Of a DNA stretch of 64,000 nt, positions 53,315 through 61,925 are shown in pieces; position 1 is the stretch's first letter; every line of letters starts with the position of its first letter. A program made the translations under genes and the position numbers. Origin of the DNA: Lachnospiraceae bacterium (GTDB lineage Bacteria > Bacillota > Clostridia > Lachnospirales > Lachnospiraceae); assembly GCA_910574865.1 (NCBI GenBank), contig CAJTDN010000001.1:310001-374000 (forward strand). The letters are read 5' to 3'. The notes under the pieces were generated by a model that had not been told where the DNA came from, did not search any database, and worked only from the letters and a program-made list of their open reading frames with translations.

Positions 53315-54232
53315 CTACCTTACCCGCAGCACTTGCCCCGAGTATATCAAGTTCGGATTGCGCAGGTTGTTCATGCTGGCGATTGCCTGCCATGTCGTAC
53401 CATATTGGGCAGCGATCCCCGACAGCGTGTCGCCCCGCTTCACCGTATAATAGATTGCCTGCGGCGGAATGTAGCCCATTTTCTCATTGACAAGCTTTTG
53501 CACCTCGTCATAGTTATACCCGGCCGCGGTCAGCCGTTCCCGCCGCTCCTCCCCATTGCCCCACTGCCCCGCGATGACCTCGTCGGCAATGACGCAGAGG
53601 TTCCTCTGTGCCATTGCATACCTATCCCACGCAGCCGCGTCCATGTAGGCGACGTCCAAGTCCAGGTTCCCTTCCCAGCCGGGAAGCTGCCCCGTCGAGG
53701 TGTACTGGTAAACCGCCGCCACTTTCCATGCGCCAATCCCGCCAATCAGCGGCGCGTCCGGATTGTACCCCATCGGGGTGTCGCCCGCGTAATACCCCGC
53801 GTTCCACAAACCATAGTCCGAGGCGACGGGATTCCAATTATACTGGTGAACCGTCCGATTGCTCATGTAAATGAGCGGGCGCACGCCGGTCTTCACGTAA
53901 ACCCGGTCAAGCCACGCCTTCGCCCATGGCACGCCCAATCCCAGTTCCTGCTCCCAATCCAAGGCAAGCAACGCGCGTCCCAGATAATATTGCGCCCGCG
54001 ATATGAAATAGTCCGCCTCCGACTCCGGGGAACCGGCATAACCGACCTCCCTCGCGTAATGGTACAACCCGATTTTCTTGTGGTTGGCCAAGGCGTTTTC
54101 CACCGCCCTGGCATAATCCGGGTTCGTGTACCCGGTACCCCCGGTCGCCTTTATAATCACGAACTCGCAAGGCACCACGCCAAAGTCGATTCCGTTCTGC
54201 CAACTGCTGACATCGATTCCATTCATACTCAT
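53315..54232 (-). CDS. GH25 lysozyme with Cpl-7 and LysM modules
   Basis: Peptidoglycan muramidase of 305 residues. GH25 domain (1-200) with [13 protein letters not shown] and the catalytic region LALDWEQEL. Then a Cpl-7-like cell-wall repeat ([20 protein letters not shown]) and a C-terminal LysM ([20 protein letters not shown]). No signal peptide is present, as in phage endolysins, though no other phage gene is in the window. It lies next to a cluster of repeats and tRNA-Glu. Confidence 0.94.
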   Translation of the reverse strand: MSMNGIDVSSWQNGIDFGVVPCEFVIIKATGGTGYTNPDYARAVENALANHKKIGLYHYAREVGYAGSPESEADYFISRAQYYLGRALLALDWEQELGLGVPWAKAWLDRVYVKTGVRPLIYMSNRTVHQYNWNPVASDYGLWNAGYYAGDTPMGYNPDAPLIGGIGAWKVAAVYQYTSTGQLPGWEGNLDLDVAYMDAAAWDRYAMAQRNLCVIADEVIAGQWGNGEERRERLTAAGYNYDEVQKLVNEKMGYIPPQAIYYTVKRGDTLSGIAAQYGTTWQAIASMNNLRNPNLIYSGQVLRVR

Positions 54233-54374
54233 GTAAATTTGCTCCGATTCAGAAATTTCCTCATATTTATTCTATGACGGAAAAGGAAATGCGTACCAAG
54301 TCCCATTCAATCAGAACAGGGAGCTACGCTTACGAACTTCTCGTGCCGTGCGCAATCGCCCGTGCGACAAGATT

Positions 54375-54478
54375 CCTCTCGCGCCAGAGCGCGGCCGCGT
54401 TAGCAGCCACTTTCCTTAAGCGCGAAGCGCACATCCCCCGGAGGGTTTTTACTTTATAGGACGCAATTTCCCATAAAG
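54375..54478 (+). repeat. Family E repeat, copy 2
   Basis: Shares CTCTCGCG, AGCAGCCA, GCGCGAAGCGC, CATCCCCCGGAGGGTT and CTTTATAGGA with 41878-41985. It abuts the family B element. Confidence 0.7.
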
Positions 54479-54483
54479 ATTAG

Positions 54484-54671
54484 AGCGTCAAAAGGTATTT
54501 TGACGCTCATGATACACGGATTACTCCGTGCTAACGCACTCCCGTAATCCTAAAACACCTCAAATCCGCTCATTTTTCTGCGAAAAATGGCTACTTTTCG
54601 GTGTTTTGCGCGTCCCAAAGTCATCCTTTTTCATGCAAGCATGAAACGCATGACCTTTTGGCGCTTGTATC
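54484..54671 (-). repeat. Family B branched RNA-like repeat, copy 2
   Basis: Minus-strand copy of 17623-17810. Outer stem GATACA/TGTATC replaces GATACC/GGTATC; arm GGATTAC/GTAATCC replaces GGATTGC/GCAATCC; inner GTGC/GCAC replaces GCAC/GTGC; last hairpin AGCGTCAAAA/TTTTGACGCT replaces GGGTCAAAA/TTTTGACCC. It lies downstream of the tRNA-Glu terminator. Confidence 0.8.
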
Positions 54672-54680
54672 CCATAAAGC

Positions 54681-54713
54681 AAAAAAGACATCTTCTTGTT
54701 ACGGAAGATGTCT
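54681..54713 (-). terminator. Terminator after tRNA-Glu
   Basis: AGACATCTTC/GAAGATGTCT, a 10-bp stem with an 8-base loop, followed by TTTTTT on the minus strand. Confidence 0.88.
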
Positions 54714-54717
54714 CGGA

Positions 54718-54789
54718 TGACTCCCAGGGGAATCGAACCCCTGATTCCAGCGTGAGAGGCTAGCGTCTTAACCGCTTGACCAGGGAGCC
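54718..54789 (-). tRNA. tRNA-Glu(CTC)
   Basis: Acceptor stem GGCTCCC/GGGAGTC with discriminator A, D-arm GGTCAAGCGGTTAAGAC, anticodon loop CTCTCAC with CTC, T-loop GGGTTCGATTCC. CCA is not encoded. Confidence 0.95.
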
Positions 54790-54830
54790 ATACACTTCTG
54801 CCCATGGGACATTTCCCATAAGCAATACCT

Positions 54831-54859
54831 ACTATAACACATAACCCTCCACAATGCAA
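54831..54859 (-). promoter_or_regulatory. Promoter of tRNA-Glu
   Basis: Minus strand: TTGCAT (54854-54859), 17 bases, TATAGT (54831-54836), about 42 bases ahead of the tRNA. Confidence 0.6.
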
Positions 54860-54935
54860 GCATTTTTTAATAATTTTTTCTTTAAGCAAAATTTCAATGT
54901 TTTATTAGCATCGGTGTCATGTATTTCCATATGGA

Positions 54936-54985
54936 ACGGGCGGGTCGCCACCTGCGGTTGCAAGTGGCGGCCCGCCCGTTTTTTA
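54936..54985. terminator. Strong GC hairpin after membrane GH3 gene
   Basis: ACGGGCGGGTCGCCAC and GTGGCGGCCCGCCCGT pair over 16 bases with one mismatch; TTTTTT follows on the plus strand. It probably ends the minus-strand GH3 transcript despite the T-run being on the other side. An AGCATCGGTGT fragment of family D lies just left, at about 54907. Confidence 0.6.
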
Positions 54986-55044
54986 GTCCCGTATTCAACA
55001 GCCAACCGAACCAATCACGCAAAGCACTTTTTCCAATCTCCTGC

Positions 55045-58000
55045 TTAATCCAACGAAAACACCATCTTGCTCGTGGACGCGTCGTCGATATACACCGTCC
55101 TCGCCGCGCCATACTGCGCCCAGAAGTCTTCCTTTTCCGTCATGATGCCACCCGGCAGTTCCACGGGGAACGTGCAGGAATCCGTGTCATGGGATAGGTT
55201 GTAGCCGCCCATGTCGGAAAATCCGTTATACATGATCCGGGTCGCCTCCGACAATTCACACGCCGTATATCCATCGGACGACTCACCCTTTTCATAGGTG
55301 CCGAACGACGTGACCGTCGTATGGCCAAGCACCATGCTGTAACCGCACATCGCCTCCGTCATCGTCATCTGGTACGTGCCGTCCTCAAACAATGTCAATT
55401 CATACTCCACGTAGCTCTTGTCATCATAATCGTTGTCCACCGCCTCGCCATTCACGTAAACGTTCGCGATGGCCGCGCCGCCCGGCGCGTTTTTGCCTTC
55501 CCCGTCGCTCGACGACGCGCTACCGTCCGCCGGTTTTGCCGGCGCGCCAAGGAGCTTCATGCCGACCCCGCCGGCCACTAGCCCGATTATCACCGCGACC
55601 ACCACCAAGATTGCCACCGTACTCTTCTTCACGATATCCTCTCCTTCCCCGTTCTCATTTTTCGGTCTTGACTTCAAATATTTTACCAGCCTGATTGTCG
55701 TAATGACGACGAGAAGCAGGCAGGTGCCGTACACCAGGATCTGCAAGATAATCAACGCGACCTCCCACGGGGCCTTGCCGTTTTCCACCGCGCCGTCCTC
55801 CGACAGCGTGTCCATCGCGTTGGACGTGCCGACCGCGTAAATCACGTTCTTTGCGGCCCTCTGCACGTTGTTCATGACGGTGGCGTTATTCGTCCAATCC
55901 GTCACCGTGCCGTCGGCTTCCGCATACTCGCTTAATTTCCAATAATTCTTGTTCGTGTTCAGCCAAAGGTCCGTCCCCGCGTCCAGGCCGGATATGATGT
56001 CCTGGTAGAACATCGCCGGAACCGAGGCCTGGTCGGTAATCACCACGCCCTCGAAACCCCATTCCTCACGCAAAATGTTCGTCATCAGCCCCTTGTGCGC
56101 GCCGACCCAGCGCGCGCCGATGCGGTTCATGGCCGCCATCGCCGCATTGGTGTGGCCAATCGTCACCGTGTACTCGAAGCCTTTCAGGTAAATTTCGCGG
56201 ATGGCCTGCTCCCCGGCAAATATCGCGCCGCCGTAACGGTTCGTTTCCTGGTCGTTCAGCGCGAAATGCTTCATATAGGTAATGACACCCTTGTCACGTG
56301 CGCCCTTCACCTCGTTGCCCGCCATCTGCCCGGAAAGGTAGCCGTCCTCCGAAAAATACTCGAAATTGCGCCCGCTGTACGGGGAACGGTGGATATTCAC
56401 GCCCGGCGCATACCATCCGGCCACGCCGGTATTGATGGAATCCTCGCCCAGGCTTTCGCCCATCTCGTACATCAGTTCCTTGTTCCACGTGCAGGCCATC
56501 ACCGCCTCCACCGGGTACGCCATCGCGCTCTGCCCGCCGACGAGCGTGCCGGAAATGCCGGACGGGCCGTCCTTGTCCTGCGTGGGCGGCAGACCGATTG
56601 CGTCGGCCTGCACGGTCGCGTAACCGCCGAGACGGATAATCTGCATCGCCTTGTCGGCCGGAAGGCTTGCCACCAGGTCCATCCAGGCCGAGTCCGCATA
56701 ATCCAGTCCCGCGATATCGGCCACTTTCTTGTCCGTCGCCACCTCGAACTTTGGCATCGCAGAGCCGTCCTCCACCACCTCGTCACTGCGGTTCCACTCC
56801 AAATCCTCAAGCAAAGACGTCGAGGCGTTCATGCCGCCGTCCTTGTAAGTGGTCGGGTACGTTCCCTCCCAGTCACTCCTTGTCAAGTATTCAAACTCGC
56901 CGTCATAATGGCGGATGTCCACGTCGTCCAGCCGGTTCTCGATTTCCGCGCCGGTCTCGCCGGACTTGGCGTAAATTTCATCATCAAACTCATCGACCGT
57001 CGTCTTATATACGAGGCTTTCATCGCCGTCCTCGTCCATGCCGTCCTTGGTCGTGTAACCCTTGGCCGCCAAAATATGGTTGAGCGCGTCGTGCGCGTTT
57101 TCACCCGCCGCGAAATAATAATCTCCCTCGTCCAAAATGTACGTTTTGGCCTTGTTCGCGTCATAGGCCTTCATGCTCTCCTTCGGTACGGACACCGTGA
57201 CCGTCTCCGAATCGCCGGCCGCAATTTCGCCCGTCTTGGTAAACCCAACCAGCTCCACGGCCACCTTCTCCACCCCGTTTTCCTTGTCATACCCGGTATA
57301 GGGCGACTGCATGTAGATTTCCACCACGTCCTTGCCCGCCGCCTCACCAGTATTGGTCACCTTCACGGAAACCTCGAAGGCATCGTCGTTCTCCTGAACC
57401 TCGTAGTCCGACCATTCGAACTCCGTGTAGGACAAGCCAAACCCGAACGGGAACTGCACCTCGGAGGCATAATCAAAGTCCCCAGCGTTTCCCTGATCCA
57501 GTACCACGTCCTCGTAGCGAGTCTCGTAATAGCGATAACCGACGTAAATGTTTTCCGCATACACCGCGTACTTCGTGCCGTTCGTGACATCGCTGTTCAA
57601 AATGTCGAAGTCGCCGATGTTGACGCTCGACGGGGCGCTGAGCGAATCATACGCGTAGGTGTCCGCCAAATGCCCCGAAAAATTAACCGTCCCGGCCAGC
57701 GCATCGCCAATCGCGTAAATACCCACCTGGCCGACACCGCCGCACCACACGCAGGCCTTCACGTTCTGATAAGCCTCGTCCTCCAAAAATCCAAGCTCCA
57801 GCGCGTTGTTGGCGTTTAACAGCACGATGACCGTGTCAAAATTCTCACACGCCATCGAAAGCATGTCAAGTTCGTCCTTGTCAAGCTCCAGGTACTGGTA
57901 GCCCGAAGCCAGCGGCTCGGTCGGAATGTCCGCACTCTCCCCGCCGCTCCGCCCGATGCAGACGATGGCCGCGTCATTGTAATCGGCGAAACTCTTTTTC

Positions 58001-58512
58001 ACTTCGTCCGTATAAACGTCGGCCGGAACCTCGTTGATGGCAAAGTCTCCCGCGCCGGTCTCGTCCGGCACGCTCTTGCGGTAACCTTTCCCCGCCCCCG
58101 TCTCGTAAAAGTCCCACAACGTCCCGTTGACCGTAAAGCCCGCGTTTTCCATGGCCTCTTTCAAATTCGGCGCCAGCGTGGTGTCCACGGAGCCGGAACC
58201 CGCCCCGCCATACACGAAGTCCACGCTGTCCTGCCCGAACAAGGAAATTTTCGCCCCCGACGCCAGCGGCAGGGCGGCATCCTCGTTCTTCAAGAGAACC
58301 ATGCCCTCCTCTTCAATCCTGCGGCAGACGTCCTCGGACTTGTCCGTCGTGACCGTTCCCGAGCCGCTTAGGTACACCGTGATTAAATCGCGGTACCCGT
58401 CCGCATAATAGGTGCCGACCAACATCGCGCAGATTAACACCCCGCAGATGACGTAAGTCACTACGGCCTTCACCACGGTCATTGGTTTCCTGGTCTTTTT
58501 CATCTTCCTCAT
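55045..58512 (-). CDS. Membrane-anchored GH3 beta-glucosidase with swapped domains
   Basis: Protein of 1155 residues. Order: N-terminal membrane helix (VVTYVICGVLICAMLVGTYY), GH3_C-type domain (EEGMVLLKNEDAALPL), fibronectin-III-like domain (VKVTNTGEAAGKDVVEIY), then the GH3 barrel (GPSGISGT, KHFALNDQETNR, nucleophile Asp in GVVITDQAS), two membrane helices (VALIILQILVYGTCLLLVVI and STVAILVVVAVIIGLVAGG) and a ~110-residue C-terminal beta domain. Standard GH3 has the barrel first; the reverse order is known from rumen beta-glucosidases. The catalytic part lies between membrane anchors, probably outside the cell. Confidence 0.93.
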   Translation of the reverse strand: MRKMKKTRKPMTVVKAVVTYVICGVLICAMLVGTYYADGYRDLITVYLSGSGTVTTDKSEDVCRRIEEEGMVLLKNEDAALPLASGAKISLFGQDSVDFVYGGAGSGSVDTTLAPNLKEAMENAGFTVNGTLWDFYETGAGKGYRKSVPDETGAGDFAINEVPADVYTDEVKKSFADYNDAAIVCIGRSGGESADIPTEPLASGYQYLELDKDELDMLSMACENFDTVIVLLNANNALELGFLEDEAYQNVKACVWCGGVGQVGIYAIGDALAGTVNFSGHLADTYAYDSLSAPSSVNIGDFDILNSDVTNGTKYAVYAENIYVGYRYYETRYEDVVLDQGNAGDFDYASEVQFPFGFGLSYTEFEWSDYEVQENDDAFEVSVKVTNTGEAAGKDVVEIYMQSPYTGYDKENGVEKVAVELVGFTKTGEIAAGDSETVTVSVPKESMKAYDANKAKTYILDEGDYYFAAGENAHDALNHILAAKGYTTKDGMDEDGDESLVYKTTVDEFDDEIYAKSGETGAEIENRLDDVDIRHYDGEFEYLTRSDWEGTYPTTYKDGGMNASTSLLEDLEWNRSDEVVEDGSAMPKFEVATDKKVADIAGLDYADSAWMDLVASLPADKAMQIIRLGGYATVQADAIGLPPTQDKDGPSGISGTLVGGQSAMAYPVEAVMACTWNKELMYEMGESLGEDSINTGVAGWYAPGVNIHRSPYSGRNFEYFSEDGYLSGQMAGNEVKGARDKGVITYMKHFALNDQETNRYGGAIFAGEQAIREIYLKGFEYTVTIGHTNAAMAAMNRIGARWVGAHKGLMTNILREEWGFEGVVITDQASVPAMFYQDIISGLDAGTDLWLNTNKNYWKLSEYAEADGTVTDWTNNATVMNNVQRAAKNVIYAVGTSNAMDTLSEDGAVENGKAPWEVALIILQILVYGTCLLLVVITTIRLVKYLKSRPKNENGEGEDIVKKSTVAILVVVAVIIGLVAGGVGMKLLGAPAKPADGSASSSDGEGKNAPGGAAIANVYVNGEAVDNDYDDKSYVEYELTLFEDGTYQMTMTEAMCGYSMVLGHTTVTSFGTYEKGESSDGYTACELSEATRIMYNGFSDMGGYNLSHDTDSCTFPVELPGGIMTEKEDFWAQYGAARTVYIDDASTSKMVFSLD

Positions 58513-58613
58513 TCTCCCTTTCTTTTATTTTTTCTTTCTTTTAAAAGAAATTACTTCTTTTCCCACTATACAAAAAAGCGCCCCGCCGTGCAACATTTCT
58601 GGCACGACTGGCA

Positions 58614-58690
58614 CTTTTCTGGCACATCTGGCACGGCCCGTCATCACTTTTCTGGCACATCTGGCATGGCCCGTCATCACTTTACCTGGC
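58614..58690. repeat. 33-bp tandem repeat upstream of GH3
   Basis: CTTTTCTGGCACATCTGGCA plus CGGCCCGTCATCA repeats with period 33 at 58614 and 58647, with a partial third copy from 58680 (TTTACCTGGC). It lies between the AgrC-like gene and the GH3 gene. Confidence 0.75.
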
Positions 58691-58740
58691 GGGAGCCCGG
58701 CGCCGCCACCTCGCCGAACGAGAGCCAGGCGCCGTCACAT

Positions 58741-60147
58741 TTAGCGGATATCACGTGATGGGGCATCCGGCTCCTTGCCCCCCTCCCGCTCCTCATATAG
58801 CCTCACGAATTCCCTCGGCATCGGCAACAATATTTGCAGCGTGAACACGTTGTCGCGCACGCCCACCGCCAACGACCCGCCATATTTGTCGGCCAGGTGG
58901 CGCATGCTCTTCATCCCGAACCCGTGGTACTCCCGATTCCGCTTGGTGGTCACCGGCAACCCGCCGCGAATCTCCACCTCGCCCTCGCAATAATTATTTG
59001 TCTGGATGCTCAAAAAATCCCCGACCGTCTTGATTTCCAGACTGATGACCCGCTTGTCGGCATCCTGGTACTTGCTGACGTTTTCAATCGCGTTGTCGAG
59101 CGCGTTCCCCAAAATCGCGTAAATGTCCAACGTGCCCATAAAATCAAGATGGCTGGCATCCACGATGCACGAAAGCTTGATTTTACGACGCTCGCAGTTT
59201 AACGACTTCTCAGACAAAATCGTGTTGACCACCTCGTTTCCCGTCTCCACCACGGCGTCATAAATGTCAATTGCCCCCTCCAGCTCGTCAATATACTGGT
59301 TCCGCTCGTCCTGCCCCACTTGTTTGAGTGCGCGGATCTGGTGCTTCAAGTCGTGGCACTTGTGGTTGATTGCCTCGATATTTTCCCGTGACAATTCGTA
59401 CTGCCGCTTGCGCTCGTACAATAACTGCCCGATGATGTCCTTCTCGCGGTTTAAGTTGTGCACCTTGCAAATGTTATATTGCACGCTAAGTATCAGCAGG
59501 CAAATCAAAAAGTCCGTCGCCGCCCCCAGGTAATTAATCTGGTCGTAATTATTCTGGTTCGACACGAATATCGTCTGGCACATGAACGTCGCCGCGAACA
59601 ACATCAGGTACATCAACGACATGAAAACCAAATTGGACGGCCTGTCCTCGAAAAGCGTCCCGCCCGCCGCATGAAAATTTTCCGCCGCGACGCGGTAGGC
59701 CAACGCATATAGGAGAACCGTCGTGGCCGCGCAGACGGCCACGTAAAGGGGCGAAAGATTCACAAGCCACCCGCAAACGCCTTTCGCCAGCACCTCGTTG
59801 ACCATGACGAACTCGACATGCTGCAGGGCATATCCGGCCACACACAAAAATATCGTGTCGGCAACGGTCAGGCGGTAGCAAAAATAAAGGGCGACCGCGC
59901 TGGCAACGGCCAGGGTGATGTACCACGCGATGTGAAAGACCCTTCCCCAACCGCCAAATCTTTCCCACAAAAGGTCATTTTGCCAAAACGGATAAAGGCA
60001 CGACCAGAACGTCAAGGCCAATCCACCCGTCATTGCCGCCCAGACATGCCGCTTCCTCCGTTTGGCAAACGCGAGCGCGAACAAATGCTCCGCCGCAAGC
60101 AATTCCCAGATAAAACGAAGTTCCTCAAAAAAATCCACCGCGCCCAT
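58741..60147 (-). CDS. AgrC-like GHKL sensor histidine kinase
   Basis: Sensor kinase of about 468 residues. Six or seven membrane segments fill the N-terminal half. The phospho-acceptor region reads HKCHDLKHQIRAL, with N-box ILGNALDNAIENV and G-box GFGMKSM of the GHKL (HATPase_c_5) type. The ATG at 60147 lies 2 bases after the regulator stop. No agrB or agrD gene is in the window, so the signal is unknown. Confidence 0.93.
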   Translation of the reverse strand: MGAVDFFEELRFIWELLAAEHLFALAFAKRRKRHVWAAMTGGLALTFWSCLYPFWQNDLLWERFGGWGRVFHIAWYITLAVASAVALYFCYRLTVADTIFLCVAGYALQHVEFVMVNEVLAKGVCGWLVNLSPLYVAVCAATTVLLYALAYRVAAENFHAAGGTLFEDRPSNLVFMSLMYLMLFAATFMCQTIFVSNQNNYDQINYLGAATDFLICLLILSVQYNICKVHNLNREKDIIGQLLYERKRQYELSRENIEAINHKCHDLKHQIRALKQVGQDERNQYIDELEGAIDIYDAVVETGNEVVNTILSEKSLNCERRKIKLSCIVDASHLDFMGTLDIYAILGNALDNAIENVSKYQDADKRVISLEIKTVGDFLSIQTNNYCEGEVEIRGGLPVTTKRNREYHGFGMKSMRHLADKYGGSLAVGVRDNVFTLQILLPMPREFVRLYEEREGGKEPDAPSRDIR

Positions 60148-60148
60148 C

Positions 60149-60853
60149 CTAATCCATTCCTCCCACGTACCTGGTAAACGCCTGGATAAATTCATTTTTC
60201 CGATTGCGGCTAAGCGGCAATTCCGCCCCGCCCGCCAGGCATTTGTTGCCCTGAATCGACCGCACCCTGGCCAAGTTGACCAGGTAGCTTTGGCTGCACC
60301 GCGCGAAATGATACCGCCAAAGCCGGTCTTCCCACTCCCGCATCACGCCGCGCACCTCGTAAACGCCCGCGTCCGTATGGAAATTAAGATAATGGCGAAT
60401 CACCTCGACGTATACGATGTCCGACACCTTCACCGCCCGTTTTCCATCCGTGGCGTCAAGCACCAGCTGCCGGCTCGCATCACGCTCAATATAACGGAGG
60501 GCCTTTTTCATCTTCATGGCGAAATCCTGATAGCCAAGGGGTTTCAAGACATAATCCACGGCCTCCACCTCGTAGCCGTGGATGGCATACTGTGCCATGT
60601 TGGTGATGAACATGATGCTCACTCGCCCATCCCGCCCGCGAATCGCCTTCGCCGCCTCGATGCCGTTCACGCCCGGCATTTCCACGTCAAGCAAGACCAG
60701 GTCGTAACTGCCGTCATACGTTTCCACGAAAGCCCGGGAATCATGGAACGTCCGCGCCTCCACCTCCATCTGGCTTTCAACGCCAAAACGATCCAAAAAC
60801 GCCTCGATTTGTTTTGTCATGTTTTGTTCGTCGTCCACGATTGCAACCTTCAT
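60149..60853 (-). CDS. LytTR-family response regulator
   Basis: Response regulator of 234 residues. Receiver domain with acidic pocket IVDDEQ and phosphorylation Asp in LVLLDVEMPG (residue 56). C-terminal LytTR DNA-binding domain (DIVYVEVIRHYLNFHT, CSQSYLVNLARVRSI, LPLSRNRKNEF). Transcribed with the downstream kinase. Targets may include the adjacent membrane GH3 gene, but no binding site was identified. Confidence 0.94.
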   Translation of the reverse strand: MKVAIVDDEQNMTKQIEAFLDRFGVESQMEVEARTFHDSRAFVETYDGSYDLVLLDVEMPGVNGIEAAKAIRGRDGRVSIMFITNMAQYAIHGYEVEAVDYVLKPLGYQDFAMKMKKALRYIERDASRQLVLDATDGKRAVKVSDIVYVEVIRHYLNFHTDAGVYEVRGVMREWEDRLWRYHFARCSQSYLVNLARVRSIQGNKCLAGGAELPLSRNRKNEFIQAFTRYVGGMD

Positions 60854-60882
60854 ATACTCACTCCCAGTTTCCTCACGTCACA

Positions 60883-61164
60883 CTAGCGTCGGTGTACGGA
60901 GGGCAACACGCCTCCGTACACCGACGCTTCCCACCCAAAATACAACCTCGGAATGTCCAAATCGCGTTGCGACGTCACTTTTGGTATTTCGTTTCCTTCA
61001 TCCTCCGCCACCACGAGCCAGCCACTGGCGGCATCGGTAATCATTTCAATTGCATCCTCAAGATTATCTCCCGTAGTAATGCAACCAGGAAGGTCGGGAA
61101 CCCGACAATAAAATTTAGTCGCATCCTCATTTGGCACAAATGTCGCGGTATAAATAAATTTCAT
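60883..61164 (-). CDS. HicB-like antitoxin family protein, altered C-terminus
   Basis: Protein of 93 residues. The N-terminal half MKFIYTATF, FYCRVPDLPGCITTGDNLEDAIEM is the HicB RNase-H-like fold. The last ~15 residues (after YFGWEA) are read from the family D hairpin, so the original C-terminus, including any DNA-binding part, is probably lost. No hicA-like gene adjoins. The 61165-61277 stretch upstream is AT-rich without a gene. Confidence 0.75.
   Translation of the reverse strand: MKFIYTATFVPNEDATKFYCRVPDLPGCITTGDNLEDAIEMITDAASGWLVVAEDEGNEIPKVTSQRDLDIPRLYFGWEASVYGGVLPSVHRR
60885..60928. repeat. Family D hairpin repeat, perfect copy
   Basis: AGCGTCGGTGTACGGAGG (60885-60902), loop GCAACACG, then the exact complement (60911-60928): an 18-bp perfect stem. 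It lies between the regulator start and the HicB-like stop and encodes the last residues of the latter. Confidence 0.85.
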
Positions 61165-61277
61165 GATAGCCTCATTTTCTGACAGATTAAAAATTCATAT
61201 CATTCCTCCCTCGCATAAATTATATTTGACAACATGTAACTTTTCAAGCAATTTGCGTAAAATTACACAAATAATTC

Positions 61278-61303
61278 AAAACCCCCGCGGCAAGCCGCGG
61301 GGG
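61278..61303 (-). terminator. Terminator of fucose operon
   Basis: CCCCCGCGG/CCGCGGGGG, a 9-bp stem with a 4-base loop, followed by TTTT on the minus strand, 68 bases after the fucU stop. Confidence 0.8.
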
Positions 61304-61370
61304 CAACGGTAAGAGAGGATTCTTTCCACTATTTTTTATACTCACGACAGATTTTATCCGCCGCCAACGT

Positions 61371-61808
61371 TTAAACCACCACGCCTTTTTGCAGCATGAT
61401 GTTGGCATACAACGCGGACTCGCCCGTGGCGATAATCGCGTACGCCGTTTTAGCCTCCTCATAGAAATCGAAACGTTCGATGTTTCCGACGGCGGCCGCG
61501 CCGCGCTCGTCGTACTTTGAGACGAGTTCCTTGTACGTATCCCAAATCGGGGTCTCCACGTTGTCTCCCTTCATCACCGCCATCAGGTTGACCGGCTTTT
61601 CCACGTAAGTATCCAGCGGAAACACCTGCAGGATGGCATCCAAAATCTCCGGCACCCCGTGTCCGTCACAACGGATCACGATGGCGTTTTTCCCCATGGA
61701 TTCCGCCGGGAAATTCCCGTCGGAGATGACCAGCCTGTCGCTGTGTCCCATCTCGCACAACACCTTCAGCAATTCCGGGGACAATATTTTCGGTATTCCC
61801 TTTAACAT
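61371..61808 (-). CDS. fucU: L-fucose mutarotase (RbsD/FucU family)
   Basis: Protein of 145 residues, family length. Marks: LKGIPKILSPELLKVLCEMGHSD with the catalytic His, LVISDGNFPAES, and the C-terminal TGESALYANIMLQKGV. It interconverts fucose anomers for FucI. Follows fucI after a family A repeat. Confidence 0.95.
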   Translation of the reverse strand: MLKGIPKILSPELLKVLCEMGHSDRLVISDGNFPAESMGKNAIVIRCDGHGVPEILDAILQVFPLDTYVEKPVNLMAVMKGDNVETPIWDTYKELVSKYDERGAAAVGNIERFDFYEEAKTAYAIIATGESALYANIMLQKGVVV

Positions 61809-61824
61809 ATATGACCTTCCTTCC

Positions 61825-61925
61825 TACTATGAGCACTTGGCACCCGTCCTTTAGGTGCTTACGTGCGAATGTACTCGGCGATTCTTAACGAGGTTTTTTC
61901 AAGTTTAGCAGCGTGGAGCCTCCTA
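61825..61925 (-). repeat. Family A intercistronic RNA-like repeat, copy 3
   Basis: Between fucI and fucU. Stem GCACC (61840-61844) with GGTGC (61854-61858). Shares ACATTCGCACGTAAGC, AAAAACCT and GTGCTCATAGTA with the other copies (read on the minus strand); the longer stem is less conserved here. Confidence 0.72.

Noticed and set aside
54560-54889. Minus-strand frame ending KTPKSSHFSQKNERI, also partly present in the 17.6 kb repeat
   Set aside because: It crosses tRNA-Glu and its terminator, and the matching frame in the other copy stops early. The conservation is better explained by RNA structure (family B).
61165-61370. hicA toxin gene next to the HicB-like gene
   Set aside because: No open frame with HicA features exists in the gap or on the other side.
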